Shown here: in pieces, positions 1-9,005 of the stretch
Layout of the letters: each line of letters begins with the position of its first letter
Numbering within the stretch: the stretch's first letter is position 1
Assembly: GCF_030409225.1 (NCBI RefSeq)
Contig: NZ_JAUFPK010000001.1
Span: forward strand, 2,223,566 to 2,287,565
Direction: 5' to 3'
DNA length: 64,000 bases
DNA from: Aquisalimonas lutea
Lineage (GTDB): Bacteria; Pseudomonadota; Gammaproteobacteria; Nitrococcales; Aquisalimonadaceae
Translations under genes and position numbers: made by a program
Notes under the pieces: model-generated
What the model was told of the DNA's origin: nothing
What the model saw: only the letters and a program-made list of their open reading frames with translations
The model's database searches: none

Positions 1-408
1 GCTGAAGCGGGGGCCGGTGAGCACCACCGGGCGCTTGGCCCGGTTGAGAATGGCGCTGGCGACGCTGCCCAGCAGGAGATCGCCGACGGCCGAGCGCGCG
101 TGGGTCGCCATGCACACCAGTGTCCCGGGCGATTCGGCCACGAGCTGCAGCAGGCCGCCTTCTTCGCTGCCCACCGGCATGGTGTTGAGGTCGGCCCTGA
201 GCACGGAGATGCGCGGCTGCTGGAGGCCGTGGCGACGGGCTTCCTCGACCAGCGCCTGGCGGCGCTCGTCGTCGGAGGCCTCCCAGGGGATCACGGACAC
301 CAGATGGACCGGGCTGCCGGTGCTCTCCGCCAGGCTGCGGGCCGGAGTGAGAGCGGCGAGGGACCGCCGCGTCCATTCCACGGGGACGAGAATCTCGCTG
401 GCGTTCAT
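1..408 (-). CDS. Universal stress protein (UspA family), 3' end cut off by window edge
   Basis: The visible 136 codons begin with MNASEILVPVEWT, the usual first strand of a UspA fold, and end in the nucleotide-binding signature (GDLLLGS followed by KRPVVLTGP), matching the family pattern G-x2-G-x9-G-S/T. It should be a cytosolic ATP-binding stress protein. The start is the ATG at 408. The gene runs off the left edge, so only a few C-terminal residues are probably missing. It is divergent from the PHA synthase gene, and the perfect FNR box at 490-503 lies between them, so low-oxygen control is likely. The family call is firm; the exact role is not shown. Confidence 0.85.
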   Translation of the reverse strand, partial: MNASEILVPVEWTRRSLAALTPARSLAESTGSPVHLVSVIPWEASDDERRQALVEEARRHGLQQPRISVLRADLNTMPVGSEEGGLLQLVAESPGTLVCMATHARSAVGDLLLGSVASAILNRAKRPVVLTGPRFS

Positions 409-489
409 GGGTGCGCTCTCCTGTGTGCGGCATGGCCTTGAGAATGAATGCGATCAACCGCACTTTGCACCAGCGCGACGCCCGTGCTC

Positions 490-503
490 TTGATCCGGAT
501 CAA
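490..503. promoter_or_regulatory. Perfect FNR/Anr box between the usp and phaC genes
   Basis: The sequence TTGATCCGGATCAA is an exact match to the FNR consensus TTGAT-N4-ATCAA. Its centre is at 496.5. On the plus strand, a TGTAAT -10-like hexamer at 526-531 puts the transcription start near 538, that is 41.5 bases from the box centre, the class II FNR activation geometry. The leftward stress gene has only a weak -10 match (CAAAGT at 467-462). Inference: phaC, and possibly the stress gene, are activated under low oxygen. Confidence 0.75.
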
Positions 504-596
504 CGGGGAGCGCCGATGAATCGGTTGTAATGGAACAAGTGCCGTTCCGTTGCACGCCTGCGCCGGGGCGGCACGCGCAATCACGGGGAGTGAGCC

Positions 597-2351
597 ATGT
601 CCCGGAGTACCGTACCCCAGCAGGATCCGAATCCGCCCGATCCGCCGTCGCCGCTGGACCGGCTGGTGCGCGTGGGCCTGGGCCGCGCCACCATGGGCCT
701 GTCGCCGGCGGCGCTGCAGCTGGCCTACCTGGACTGGGCCGTCCACCTGCTCAGCGCCCCCGGCAAGCAGGGCCAGCTGGTGGACAAGGTGCTGCGCAAG
801 GCGGCGCGCCTGGCCGCGTACAGCTGTCACTGCCACGAGGCCGGTGCCAGGCCGTGCATCGAGCCGCTGCCCAACGACCGGCGGTTCCGCGGCGACGAGT
901 GGCAGCAGTGGCCGTTCAATATCATCCACCAGTCATTCCTGCTGACCCAGCAGTGGTGGCACAACGCCACCACGGGGGTGCGCGGCGTCACGCCGCACCA
1001 CGAGGAGGTGGTGAACTTCATGGGGCGCCAGGTCCTGGACATGGTCTCGCCCAGCAACTATCTGCTCAGCAACCCCGAGGTGCTGCGGCAGACGTTCCAG
1101 GAGGGCGGCGCCAACCTGGTCCGGGGTGCCGGCTACCTGTGGGAGGACGCCCAGCGCAACCTCGGCGGTGCGCCCCCGGCCGGTGCCGAGGCGTATCAGC
1201 CCGGCGAGAACGTCGCCGTGACGCCGGGCAGGGTCGTCCACCGCAACCGGCTCATGGAGCTGATCCAGTACCAGCCGGCCACCGCCCGGGTTCACCCCGA
1301 GCCGATACTGGTGGTGCCGGCCTGGATCATGAAGTACTACATCCTGGATCTCAGCCCGGACAACTCCCTGATCCGCTACCTGGTCGGGCAGGGCTACACC
1401 GTGTTCGCCATCTCCTGGAAGAACCCGGACGAGGGCGACCGCGACCTCGGCTTCGACGACTACCGGCGGCTGGGGGTCATGGCTGCGCTGGACGCGATCA
1501 GCGCCATCGTGCCGGAGCAGCCCGTCCACGGCGTCGGCTACTGCCTGGGCGGCACGCTGCTGATGATCGCTGCGGCCGCGATGGCCCGGCGCGGGGACGA
1601 GCGCCTGGCCAGCCTGACCCTGTTCGCCGCCCAGGCGGACTTCTCCGAGCCCGGCGAGCTGGGCCTGTTCATCGACGACAGCCAGGTCACGTTCCTGGAC
1701 GACATCATGTGGGAGACCGGCTACCTGGACGGCAAGCAGATGGCCGGGGCGTTCCAGCTGCTGCGCTCCCAGGACATGATCTGGTCGGCCATGGTGAACC
1801 AGTACCTCAAGGGCGAGCGCTTCCCCATGAACGATCTCATGGCCTGGAACGCGGATGCCACGCGGCTGCCGTACCGCATGCACAGCGAGTACCTGCAGCG
1901 GCTGTACCTGGACAACGAGTTCGCCGACGGCGTGTTCGAGGTGGACGGCGACGTGGTGCACCTGTCCGACGTCAAGGTGCCCTTCTTCGTGGTGGGCACC
2001 GAGCGCGACCATGTGGCCCCGTGGCGGTCGGTGTACAAGATCAATCGCCTTGCCCGCGCCCCGGTGACCTTCCTGCTGACCAGCGGCGGGCACAATGCCG
2101 GCATCGTCAGCCCGCCGGGCCATCCGCGGCGCCGCTACCGGGCGCGCACGCACCAGCCGGACGAGCTGCTGCTGCATGACGACGACTACCTGGAGCAGGT
2201 GCCGGCGACCGAGGGCTCCTGGTGGCCGGAGTGGCTGGGCTGGCTGCGCCAGCGCTCGGGCAACCGGCGCAAGCCGCCGGCCATGGGCGCCCCCGAGCAG
2301 GGCTACGCGCCCCGGGACGATGCTCCGGGGCGGTATGTGCACCTGAAATAG
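597..2351 (+). CDS. phaC: Class I poly(3-hydroxyalkanoate) synthase
   Basis: This 584-residue cytoplasmic enzyme polymerises hydroxyacyl-CoA into PHA storage granules. The family lipase-like box is GYCLGG with the catalytic Cys near residue 316; the Asp of GTERDH (about 470) and the His of SGGHNAG (about 499) complete the triad. An N-terminal PHA synthase domain precedes the alpha/beta-hydrolase core, which contains the typical PAWIMKYYILDL and SLIRYL stretches. Length is normal for class I. The ATG at 597 follows a GGGGAG ribosome site. No phaA, phaB or phasin gene is adjacent. The FNR box 100 bases upstream suggests control by oxygen limitation. Confidence 0.93.
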   Translation: MSRSTVPQQDPNPPDPPSPLDRLVRVGLGRATMGLSPAALQLAYLDWAVHLLSAPGKQGQLVDKVLRKAARLAAYSCHCHEAGARPCIEPLPNDRRFRGDEWQQWPFNIIHQSFLLTQQWWHNATTGVRGVTPHHEEVVNFMGRQVLDMVSPSNYLLSNPEVLRQTFQEGGANLVRGAGYLWEDAQRNLGGAPPAGAEAYQPGENVAVTPGRVVHRNRLMELIQYQPATARVHPEPILVVPAWIMKYYILDLSPDNSLIRYLVGQGYTVFAISWKNPDEGDRDLGFDDYRRLGVMAALDAISAIVPEQPVHGVGYCLGGTLLMIAAAAMARRGDERLASLTLFAAQADFSEPGELGLFIDDSQVTFLDDIMWETGYLDGKQMAGAFQLLRSQDMIWSAMVNQYLKGERFPMNDLMAWNADATRLPYRMHSEYLQRLYLDNEFADGVFEVDGDVVHLSDVKVPFFVVGTERDHVAPWRSVYKINRLARAPVTFLLTSGGHNAGIVSPPGHPRRRYRARTHQPDELLLHDDDYLEQVPATEGSWWPEWLGWLRQRSGNRRKPPAMGAPEQGYAPRDDAPGRYVHLK

Positions 2352-2409
2352 CGCCGCCCGCCGGGCGCGGATCCGCGCACGGCGGCTGGTGCCGGCGGAC
2401 GCCGGCCCG

Positions 2410-3871
<1,462 letters not shown>

Positions 3872-3872
3872 G

Positions 3873-4080
3873 GGCTCCTCCCGTATTGCGCAGGGTGAGG
3901 AGCCGTCGCGGGCTGCCCGGGAGAAGAGTGGCTCGTCTCCGGGAGAACCTTGGCGCGAGGCTCCCGTGCGTGTCTTCGGCGGTATTCGGGCTCGGCGAGC
4001 ACGCTCGCCACACCGTTGCGCGACAGCCCCGGATTCTCACCGGTGTTCCCCGCTGAACCCACGATCTTGTAGGTCCTGTG
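3873..4080 (-). promoter_or_regulatory. Cobalamin (B12) riboswitch with a ribosome-site-sequestering hairpin
   Basis: Reading the minus strand, GGGGAACACCGGTGAGAATC begins near 4053, followed by CGGGGCTGTCGCGCAACGGTG and then GAGCCCGAATACCGCC near 3981-3996. These match the conserved cobalamin riboswitch core (GGGAA, CGGTG, AATCCG, the pseudo-CCCGC-ACTG element and the AGCCxGAxACC box). Close to the gene, GAGGAGCC at 3873-3880 (minus strand, containing the Shine-Dalgarno) pairs perfectly with GGCTCCTC at 3897-3904 over a 16-base loop. The expression platform therefore appears to act on translation, with B12 expected to shut the gene off. Outer boundaries are approximate. Confidence 0.85.
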
Positions 4081-4218
4081 AAGACGACAAGCAAGATATA
4101 GGTTTTCGACGGGCCATGCAACGATTGCAGCCGGCCCCCGGGGCGCCCGCCTCGGGTTGCCGTGCGTGCGCTCCGCCCCCATACCTGGTGACAGGCGATC
4201 CCGTGCACAGGAGGGGAC

Positions 4219-4476
4219 ATGACGTACTGGCGTTGCCACCTGGATGAACCGTCCATCGAGCGCTTCCGCGGGGAGCTGGATCTGCCGGAAGTCAACAACC
4301 GGGTCGAGTTCCCGGGGGAGTGGGATCTGCCCGAGAGCCAGGTCCGGGAAATCGCCAAGGATGCCTTCCTGGTGCTGGCACGGCAGGAGCGCCCGGATCT
4401 GGATCGCTCGCGGATCCGGGGGTTGCTGGACGAGCTCGAGCTGGTCTGCGAGCCGGCCGAGGCGTCGCAGCAGTAA
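4219..4476 (+). CDS. Small conserved-looking hypothetical protein, 85 residues
   Basis: I do not recognise a named family. The protein is small, acidic and soluble (WRCHLDEPSIERF, LPEVNNRVEFPGEW, ESQVREIAKDAFLVLARQ), with no signal peptide or membrane span. The ATG at 4219 has an excellent AGGAGG ribosome site, and the reading frame has the strong third-position G/C bias of its neighbours, so it is probably real. It lies divergent from the B12-riboswitch gene and 75 bases upstream of another hypothetical gene in the same direction, which may form an operon with it. Confidence 0.6.
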   Translation: MTYWRCHLDEPSIERFRGELDLPEVNNRVEFPGEWDLPESQVREIAKDAFLVLARQERPDLDRSRIRGLLDELELVCEPAEASQQ

Positions 4477-4551
4477 GCGGGCACGGGGACGCCGCGATTG
4501 TTACACTGAGCGGCTTGACGGATCCCTGTTCTTCCGGAGGTGCGCGAGCTC

Positions 4552-5052
4552 ATGGGCACGACGCAGACGCAATGGCGGTGGCTGCCTTTCCAGGCCGCAG
4601 CGGTGCGCGCCCTGGTCGAGCATGCGCGCGGGTGCGAGCAGCGTGAGCCGACGCCCGATCAGATGCTGGAGCCGCGCTTCCGGCGGGTGGGCGCGCCCAG
4701 GCCCGCGCGCGGGATGCCGCCGCCCCGGGAGGATCTCGCCCTGGACAAGGTCCCGCCGGCGCTCCACCTGGTGGCGGGAGACGGGCTCTTCCTGCGCAGC
4801 AACGGCATCGCCGGGCAGGCACCGCAGCCGTTGTTCGCCGACGGTTGCGACCCGTCCGTCGACGACGGCTGGCGCAGTGCGGTGACCGCCTGCGCCGGTG
4901 TCGAGGAGCAGGTTCTCGCCTTGCCGGCGGGCGCCGTTGCCGAGGTGCTGGAGGAAGCCGGCGAGCAGGTGTGGCTCGGCGTGTGCCGTGATGAAGAGGC
5001 GTTCGCGGTGGAGGAGTACGCCCTGGCGGCCGAGCCCGCCGAGCCGGAATAG
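4552..5052 (+). CDS. Hypothetical protein, 166 residues
   Basis: No family is recognised. The protein is soluble, with an N-terminal WRWLPFQAAAVRALVEHARG helix-like segment, a Pro/Arg-rich middle (about residues 45-60) and an acidic Ala/Glu-rich tail ending in EPAEPE. The ATG at 4552 has GGAGG 11 bases upstream; an in-frame GTG at 4540 overlaps that site and is less likely. It follows the 85-residue gene at 75 bases and precedes yigZ by 65 bases in the same direction, so it could be part of a short operon. Codon use matches the chromosome. Confidence 0.5.
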   Translation: MGTTQTQWRWLPFQAAAVRALVEHARGCEQREPTPDQMLEPRFRRVGAPRPARGMPPPREDLALDKVPPALHLVAGDGLFLRSNGIAGQAPQPLFADGCDPSVDDGWRSAVTACAGVEEQVLALPAGAVAEVLEEAGEQVWLGVCRDEEAFAVEEYALAAEPAEPE

Positions 5053-5117
5053 CGGTCGACGCCGCGGACGGCTGCGGTGGGTGCGTCGGGCCGCGGGGCG
5101 GCGACCGGAGGGACGGA

Positions 5118-5729
5118 GTGCACGCGTATACGATTCCGGCGAAGTCCCTGGAGCGCGAGCTGGTGGTACGCAACAGCCGGTTCATCGCCCGGGCGCATCA
5201 CGCGGCGGATCGGCAGCAGGCGCTGGCACGGGTGGCGGCGGCGCGTGCCGAGCACCCGGAGGCGCGCCATCACTGCTGGGGCTTTGTCATCGGTGATCCG
5301 GCCGCGGTCCTGGCCGCCGCCGGGGATGACGACGGCGAGCCGTCGGGGACGGCCGCCAGGCCCATTCTCAATGTCATCCAGCACAAGGGCATCGGCGACG
5401 TGGTCGTGGTCGTCGTCCGCTACTTCGGCGGCGTCAAGCTCGGCGCCGGCGGCCTGACGCGGGCCTACGCCCGGGCCACGGAGCAGGTTCTGGCGGCCTT
5501 GCCGCTGGTGGTGCACGAGCCGCAGGTGCAGCGTACCGTGGCGCTGGATTTCGCCAGCGAGTCCGCACTGCGCCGTTGGGCGGCGGAGCACGACGCGCGG
5601 CTTGACGCCGTTCGTTACAGTGAGGGTGTCGAGGCAGATCTGACGCTGCCCGAGGCGGCCTCCGACCGTCTCGCGGAGTTCTGTGCAATCCACGGCCTGA
5701 AAGTACACAGCGAGCCTTCCCATGACTGA
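5118..5729 (+). CDS. yigZ: YigZ/IMPACT family protein (UPF0029)
   Basis: A 203-residue member of the YigZ/IMPACT N-terminal domain family. The diagnostic core is present: HHCWGFVIGD, then DDDGEPSGTAARPIL and VVVVRYFGGVKLGAGGL (about residues 55-115), followed by a C-terminal ferredoxin-like domain. Homologues bind nucleic acid or ribosome-associated partners; the precise bacterial role is not settled. Translation probably starts at the GTG at 5118, with GGAGGGACG just upstream. Its stop overlaps the start of the next gene by eight bases, indicating co-translation. Confidence 0.9.
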   Translation: MHAYTIPAKSLERELVVRNSRFIARAHHAADRQQALARVAAARAEHPEARHHCWGFVIGDPAAVLAAAGDDDGEPSGTAARPILNVIQHKGIGDVVVVVVRYFGGVKLGAGGLTRAYARATEQVLAALPLVVHEPQVQRTVALDFASESALRRWAAEHDARLDAVRYSEGVEADLTLPEAASDRLAEFCAIHGLKVHSEPSHD

Positions 5730-6087
5730 CTCCCAGCGCAAGTACCTGGAGAACGAGCTCAACACCGCCCTCGGGCGCGCCTGCGAGGCGGCCCGGGAAG
5801 AGATTCCGGGCTTCCAGTGGGTCACCCACGTCGTGGATACCTCCGACGTCAGCAGCAGTATCCAGGTGGTCTGGGTGTTCGACAGCAACCGGCACCTGGC
5901 GGAGGCCTTGCGCGCCGGGTACGACGCCTATCTCGGCCATCTCACCCGGGAGGCGCTGGCGGCGGCCGGGATTTCCGTGGAAGACATGGACCACCACGTG
6001 GATTTCGACAGCGAAGAGGAGTGCGCCCGCGTGCACGGAGGCGACTGGAAGCTGCGCCTGACCGCGGAGCCGGAGCACCTGCACTGA
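5722..6087 (+). CDS. Hypothetical protein coupled to yigZ, 121 residues
   Basis: I do not recognise a characterised family. The protein is soluble and acidic, with an N-terminal helical half (LENELNTALGRACEAAREEI) and a beta-rich middle (THVVDTSDVSSSIQVVWVFD). The ATG at 5722 lies inside the last codons of yigZ, eight bases of overlap, so the two are probably translationally coupled. It has no signal peptide or membrane helix. No HTH is evident. Codon use agrees with chromosomal neighbours. It is likely a genuine conserved gene but no function can be assigned. Confidence 0.65.
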   Translation: MTDSQRKYLENELNTALGRACEAAREEIPGFQWVTHVVDTSDVSSSIQVVWVFDSNRHLAEALRAGYDAYLGHLTREALAAAGISVEDMDHHVDFDSEEECARVHGGDWKLRLTAEPEHLH

Positions 6088-6204
6088 TCCGAGCCTCCGC
6101 CGGGAATCAGGATGTCGCGTTCCGCAGACGGCTTGCATTTTCGCTCCGGGGCCGCCATGACTGCCCGGAAGAGGTTCCTGGTCCCTAACATGCCGAGGTG
6201 AGCC

Positions 6205-6660
6205 GTGCCCGCTCTACTGCTGCTACTGATCGTCGTCCCCCTGGTCGAGCTCTACATCCTCATCGAGGTCGGGCAGGTCATCGGGGCCCTTGCCACCATC
6301 GGGCTGTGCGTCCTGACCGCCGTCATCGGCGGCATGCTGCTGCGCCAGCAGGGCTTCGAGACCCTGCAGCGGGCGCGGGCGAACCTGGACCGGGGAGCGG
6401 TCCCGGCCATGGAGATGTTCGAGGGCATGGCACTGGCCATCGGCGGGGTCATGCTTCTTACCCCCGGGTTCGCCACGGACGTGATCGGTTTCGCCTGCCT
6501 GATCCCGGTGACCCGCCGGTTGATCGTCCATGCCATGCTCCGCCGGGTGCACGTCCAGTACGGGCCCGTGGACGGCGCGGCGTCGCGGCAGCGGTCATCG
6601 TCGGGCCGGGATGCCATCGAGGGCGAGTACCAGCGCCGCGACCGCGATGATCAGCAGTGA
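6205..6660 (+). CDS. fxsA: FxsA family inner-membrane protein
   Basis: A 151-residue membrane protein with the family hallmarks: an N-terminal hydrophobic segment followed by VELYILIEVGQVIGALATI, then a second span with the glycine-rich AVIGGMLLRQQG, and GVMLLTPGFATDVIGFACLIP leading to a charged cytoplasmic tail. In E. coli, FxsA overproduction relieves F-plasmid exclusion of phage T7, but the normal role is unknown. The GTG at 6205 follows a GAGGTGAG ribosome site. It commonly sits next to groES/groEL in gammaproteobacteria, but groE is not seen here. Confidence 0.88.
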   Translation: MPALLLLLIVVPLVELYILIEVGQVIGALATIGLCVLTAVIGGMLLRQQGFETLQRARANLDRGAVPAMEMFEGMALAIGGVMLLTPGFATDVIGFACLIPVTRRLIVHAMLRRVHVQYGPVDGAASRQRSSSGRDAIEGEYQRRDRDDQQ

Positions 6661-6720
6661 GGAACCCGGGCGGCAGCCCGATTGTCCCGGCTGGCAGCGG
6701 ACCGTGACATGGAGCGATTC

Positions 6721-7197
6721 ATGCGACGAACAGGGCGAGTCATCTGCGTCTGCCTTTTCCTGAGCCTGCCGGCGCTGGCATCGGCCCAGACCAGTACGAC
6801 TTCTCCGGCCGGGGCGACGCCCCAGGGTCCCCGCACCGGGACCCAGCCCGGAGCCCAGCCGGGTGCCGGGACGCCGGGGCGGCCCGGAGCGGCGGGTCCC
6901 CGCGGCGGTGTCGATCCCGGCCCGCCGGTCCGGGAGCGTATCCGCCGGGAGCAGCGTGCGGGCGAGGACCCGCACCAGCCGCGCCCCGGCCTCGGTCCCG
7001 GCGGTGATCCCGCGGGACGTGCCGCCGGTGCCGGTATGCCGGGCGAGCGTCGACCGGAAGAGCGTTCCGCCGGGCGCGACCGGGCGTCGGTCCCGGGCGA
7101 GCAGCGCACGCCGGCCGCGCCCGGCAACCGTTCCGGGGCGCCCGGGGAACCCGGCTCCCAGCCGGCACCGGGGAGTGCACCCGGTGCCGGCCAGTAG
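6721..7197 (+). CDS. Exported low-complexity Pro/Gly/Thr-rich protein
   Basis: The ATG at 6721 has GGAG six bases upstream and gives a 158-residue product with a clear Sec signal peptide (MRRTGRVICVCLFLSLPALASA, cleavage after ASA). The mature part is almost entirely low-complexity: Thr/Gly/Pro/Ala repeats early (ATPQGPRTGTQPGAQPGAG), then Arg/Gly/Pro-rich, without Cys or an obvious fold. It probably occupies the periplasm or envelope as an unstructured protein. No family is recognised. High G+C makes spurious frames common, but the signal peptide and the well-placed ribosome site argue for a real gene. Confidence 0.55.
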   Translation: MRRTGRVICVCLFLSLPALASAQTSTTSPAGATPQGPRTGTQPGAQPGAGTPGRPGAAGPRGGVDPGPPVRERIRREQRAGEDPHQPRPGLGPGGDPAGRAAGAGMPGERRPEERSAGRDRASVPGEQRTPAAPGNRSGAPGEPGSQPAPGSAPGAGQ

Positions 7198-7287
7198 GGA
7201 TACCGGGACGTCGGTGTCCGGAGGGTTGCCTTCTCGGGGAACGTTGCGATGCAGTAAGAACGGGTTGCCCTTGCCCGGGTCTTCCCG

Positions 7288-7656
7288 TCAGTCCCCGATC
7301 AGGTCGAAGAACGGCCGGATCGAGAAGTACAGAATCAGTCCCACGATGACCACGTAGGCGAGATTTCTCAGGGGGGCGCGCAGGAACAGCGTGGCGAACG
7401 TCTCGTGGGTTCCCGCGCGGCGCCGTTCCTCCTGCTCGGCGCGGGCGTCCCGGGTGCGCTGTTCCTGGTAGGTGTCGAGCAGCTCCCGCGCCCGGTCGTA
7501 GTCGTCGCTGTCGCGGACCCAGATCGCCCCCATGCTGAGCCCCCAGCGGTTCGGCGGTGTCTCGTAGTAGTCCACGGCGTTGTCGTGCAGCAGCGCCCGG
7601 ACCTCGTCGGCCTCGTCGTCGGGGACGCCCCGCAGATTCATCAGCAGTCTCGCCAT
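7288..7656 (-). CDS. DUF6164-like membrane-anchored protein
   Basis: A 122-residue protein starting MARLLMNLRGVPDDEADEV, with a small alpha/beta N-terminal domain (residues 1-70, including a YYETPPNRWGLSMGAIWV stretch), a charged helix (about 70-95) and a single C-terminal membrane span (NLAYVVIVGLILYFSI). This arrangement is that of the family I know as DUF6164, which has no assigned function. The ATG at 7656 is preceded by GGAGGGACC. It is divergent from the alpha/beta-hydrolase gene at 7736, with about 80 bases shared as a promoter region. Confidence 0.7.
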   Translation of the reverse strand: MARLLMNLRGVPDDEADEVRALLHDNAVDYYETPPNRWGLSMGAIWVRDSDDYDRARELLDTYQEQRTRDARAEQEERRRAGTHETFATLFLRAPLRNLAYVVIVGLILYFSIRPFFDLIGD

Positions 7657-7735
7657 GGTCCCTCCTCATCGCAGCCGTCATGGTAACGTTACCTGCGCAT
7701 GATCTTCCGTCTCCGTTTCCAAGAGGACAGCGGGT

Positions 7736-8671
7736 ATGCTCGTAGCAGTCGGGATCGGTGGCCTCGCGCTGCTCGTCGTCGCGGGTCTGCACGGATGGTT
7801 GCTGTTCCGGCCCGGCCCGGGTCCTTCGCGGGAGCCCTTCGGCGGGGATTGCTACCGGGTGGCCGACGCGCGCATCTATGTCCGGCGCCCGGTGACGGCG
7901 CGTGCCACGGTGGTTGCCATGCACGGCTTCCTGGAAAGTCCGGCGTATTTCACCGCCCTTTACGATCTGCCCGAAGTGGAAGTGATCCTGGTGGGCAGCG
8001 CGGACTACCACCCGGCACTGGATTGCCGCTCGGAGATCGATGCCCCCTGGGGAGCGCGGCCGATGGCCCCGGTAGGCACCATCGCCCACGACGCCGAAGT
8101 GCTCGTGCAGGCCATGGAGCACCTCATCAGTACGCGATCCGTCCGGGTGCACGGCCACTCGCGCGGTGGCGCCGTCGTGCTGGAGGCCGCGCGCCGACGG
8201 CCCGATCTTTTCCGTGGCACGGACGTCCTGCTGGAGGCGCCGCTGCTGCCGGGTGTGCGCCCGGTATGGACGCCCCCGCGGGCGATCATCGAGCTGCTGC
8301 CCTGGTTGCTGCCGCTGTGGCGCAGGCGACCGATCAATCGCCGTAACGCACCCCTGTGGGGCGCATTGGACGATCCACGCAAGCGCCGGCTGGTCGGCAG
8401 CCTGCCGTTCAACCCCCGCCGGGCCGTGACGGTGCGGCGCAACCTGCTGGACCTCGGCGACTGGACCCGCAACGCGGATCCCGGTTTGTGGCACAACCTG
8501 GAGTCCGCGCGGGTCGTCGTCCCGGCGGAGGATCGGGTGCTCGAGCCCGCGAGCATGCAGGCCGGCGCGAAACAGGGCGGCGCCGGCGTGCAGATGGACG
8601 CGGTGCCGGCCAGCAGCCATTTCGTTGCCCTGGATCGCCCCGCCGCGATCCCGCCCTTGCCGCAACCTTGA
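7736..8671 (+). CDS. Membrane-anchored alpha/beta-fold hydrolase
   Basis: A 311-residue serine hydrolase of the alpha/beta fold. It begins with one hydrophobic helix (VGIGGLALLVVAGLHGWLL), probably a membrane anchor. The oxyanion-hole segment is VVAMHGFLES and the nucleophile elbow is GHSRGG with Ser near residue 141. The His is likely that of SSHFVALD near the C-terminus. The substrate is unknown; a lipase/esterase role is possible. The stop codon lies inside a perfect 11-base inverted repeat (8661-8694). No operon partner is apparent. Confidence 0.75.
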   Translation: MLVAVGIGGLALLVVAGLHGWLLFRPGPGPSREPFGGDCYRVADARIYVRRPVTARATVVAMHGFLESPAYFTALYDLPEVEVILVGSADYHPALDCRSEIDAPWGARPMAPVGTIAHDAEVLVQAMEHLISTRSVRVHGHSRGGAVVLEAARRRPDLFRGTDVLLEAPLLPGVRPVWTPPRAIIELLPWLLPLWRRRPINRRNAPLWGALDDPRKRRLVGSLPFNPRRAVTVRRNLLDLGDWTRNADPGLWHNLESARVVVPAEDRVLEPASMQAGAKQGGAGVQMDAVPASSHFVALDRPAAIPPLPQP

Positions 8672-8694
8672 CTGATTGTTCATTCAAGGTTGCG
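8661..8694. repeat. Perfect 11-base inverted repeat overlapping a stop codon
   Basis: CGCAACCTTGA (8661-8671) and TCAAGGTTGCG (8684-8694) are exact reverse complements separated by 12 bases. The left arm contains the TGA of the hydrolase gene. There is no T-run after either arm, so it is a poor intrinsic terminator. It may act as an RNA-end-stabilising hairpin or an operator upstream of the diguanylate cyclase. Confidence 0.6.
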
Positions 8695-9005
8695 GTTGGT
8701 GCGCTGACACGATAGGTTTTCCCATTGGCCTGTTCGTGCTTTCCGGAGACCGGACGGCCCCTGATTCCACGGTCCGACCTTCGCTTGCGCGTCTTGCCGG
8801 CAAGCCGCACGGCGACGCCAGGGCCCGGCTTGTCCTGCCGAAGGTTGGTCGACCCGAGAGCCATCCGGCCCACCGCTTGCACCGGGCCGGAATCCCGGGA
8901 AACGGTCCATGAACAACGATACGAACCTTAGCCCCATCGCCCGGTGGGCGGCGATGGGCGGCCGGCGTCTTTTAGGTCCCGCGTCGCGGGCCGGGGAGAC
9001 CGAGG
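8695..9005 (+). other. Untranslated region ahead of the diguanylate cyclase, with GC-rich hairpins
   Basis: No convincing gene is seen in this 310-base stretch. It contains a perfect nine-base stem, CCCATCGCC (8933-8941) with GGCGATGGG (8950-8958), then a short CCCGC/GCGGG stem (8978-8990), just before the GTG start at 9006. I compared it by eye with cobalamin and GEMM riboswitch cores and see no match. A structured leader or attenuator is possible. Confidence 0.4.

Noticed and set aside
933-2342. A 469-codon open frame antisense to phaC
   Set aside because: It mirrors the codon structure of phaC, has no ribosome site and a composition (His/Val/Arg/Gln-rich) typical of antisense frames in GC-rich genes.
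8695-9005. Possible riboswitch before the diguanylate cyclase
   Set aside because: There are hairpins, but no conserved core of the cyclic di-GMP, cobalamin or other classes I could recognise.
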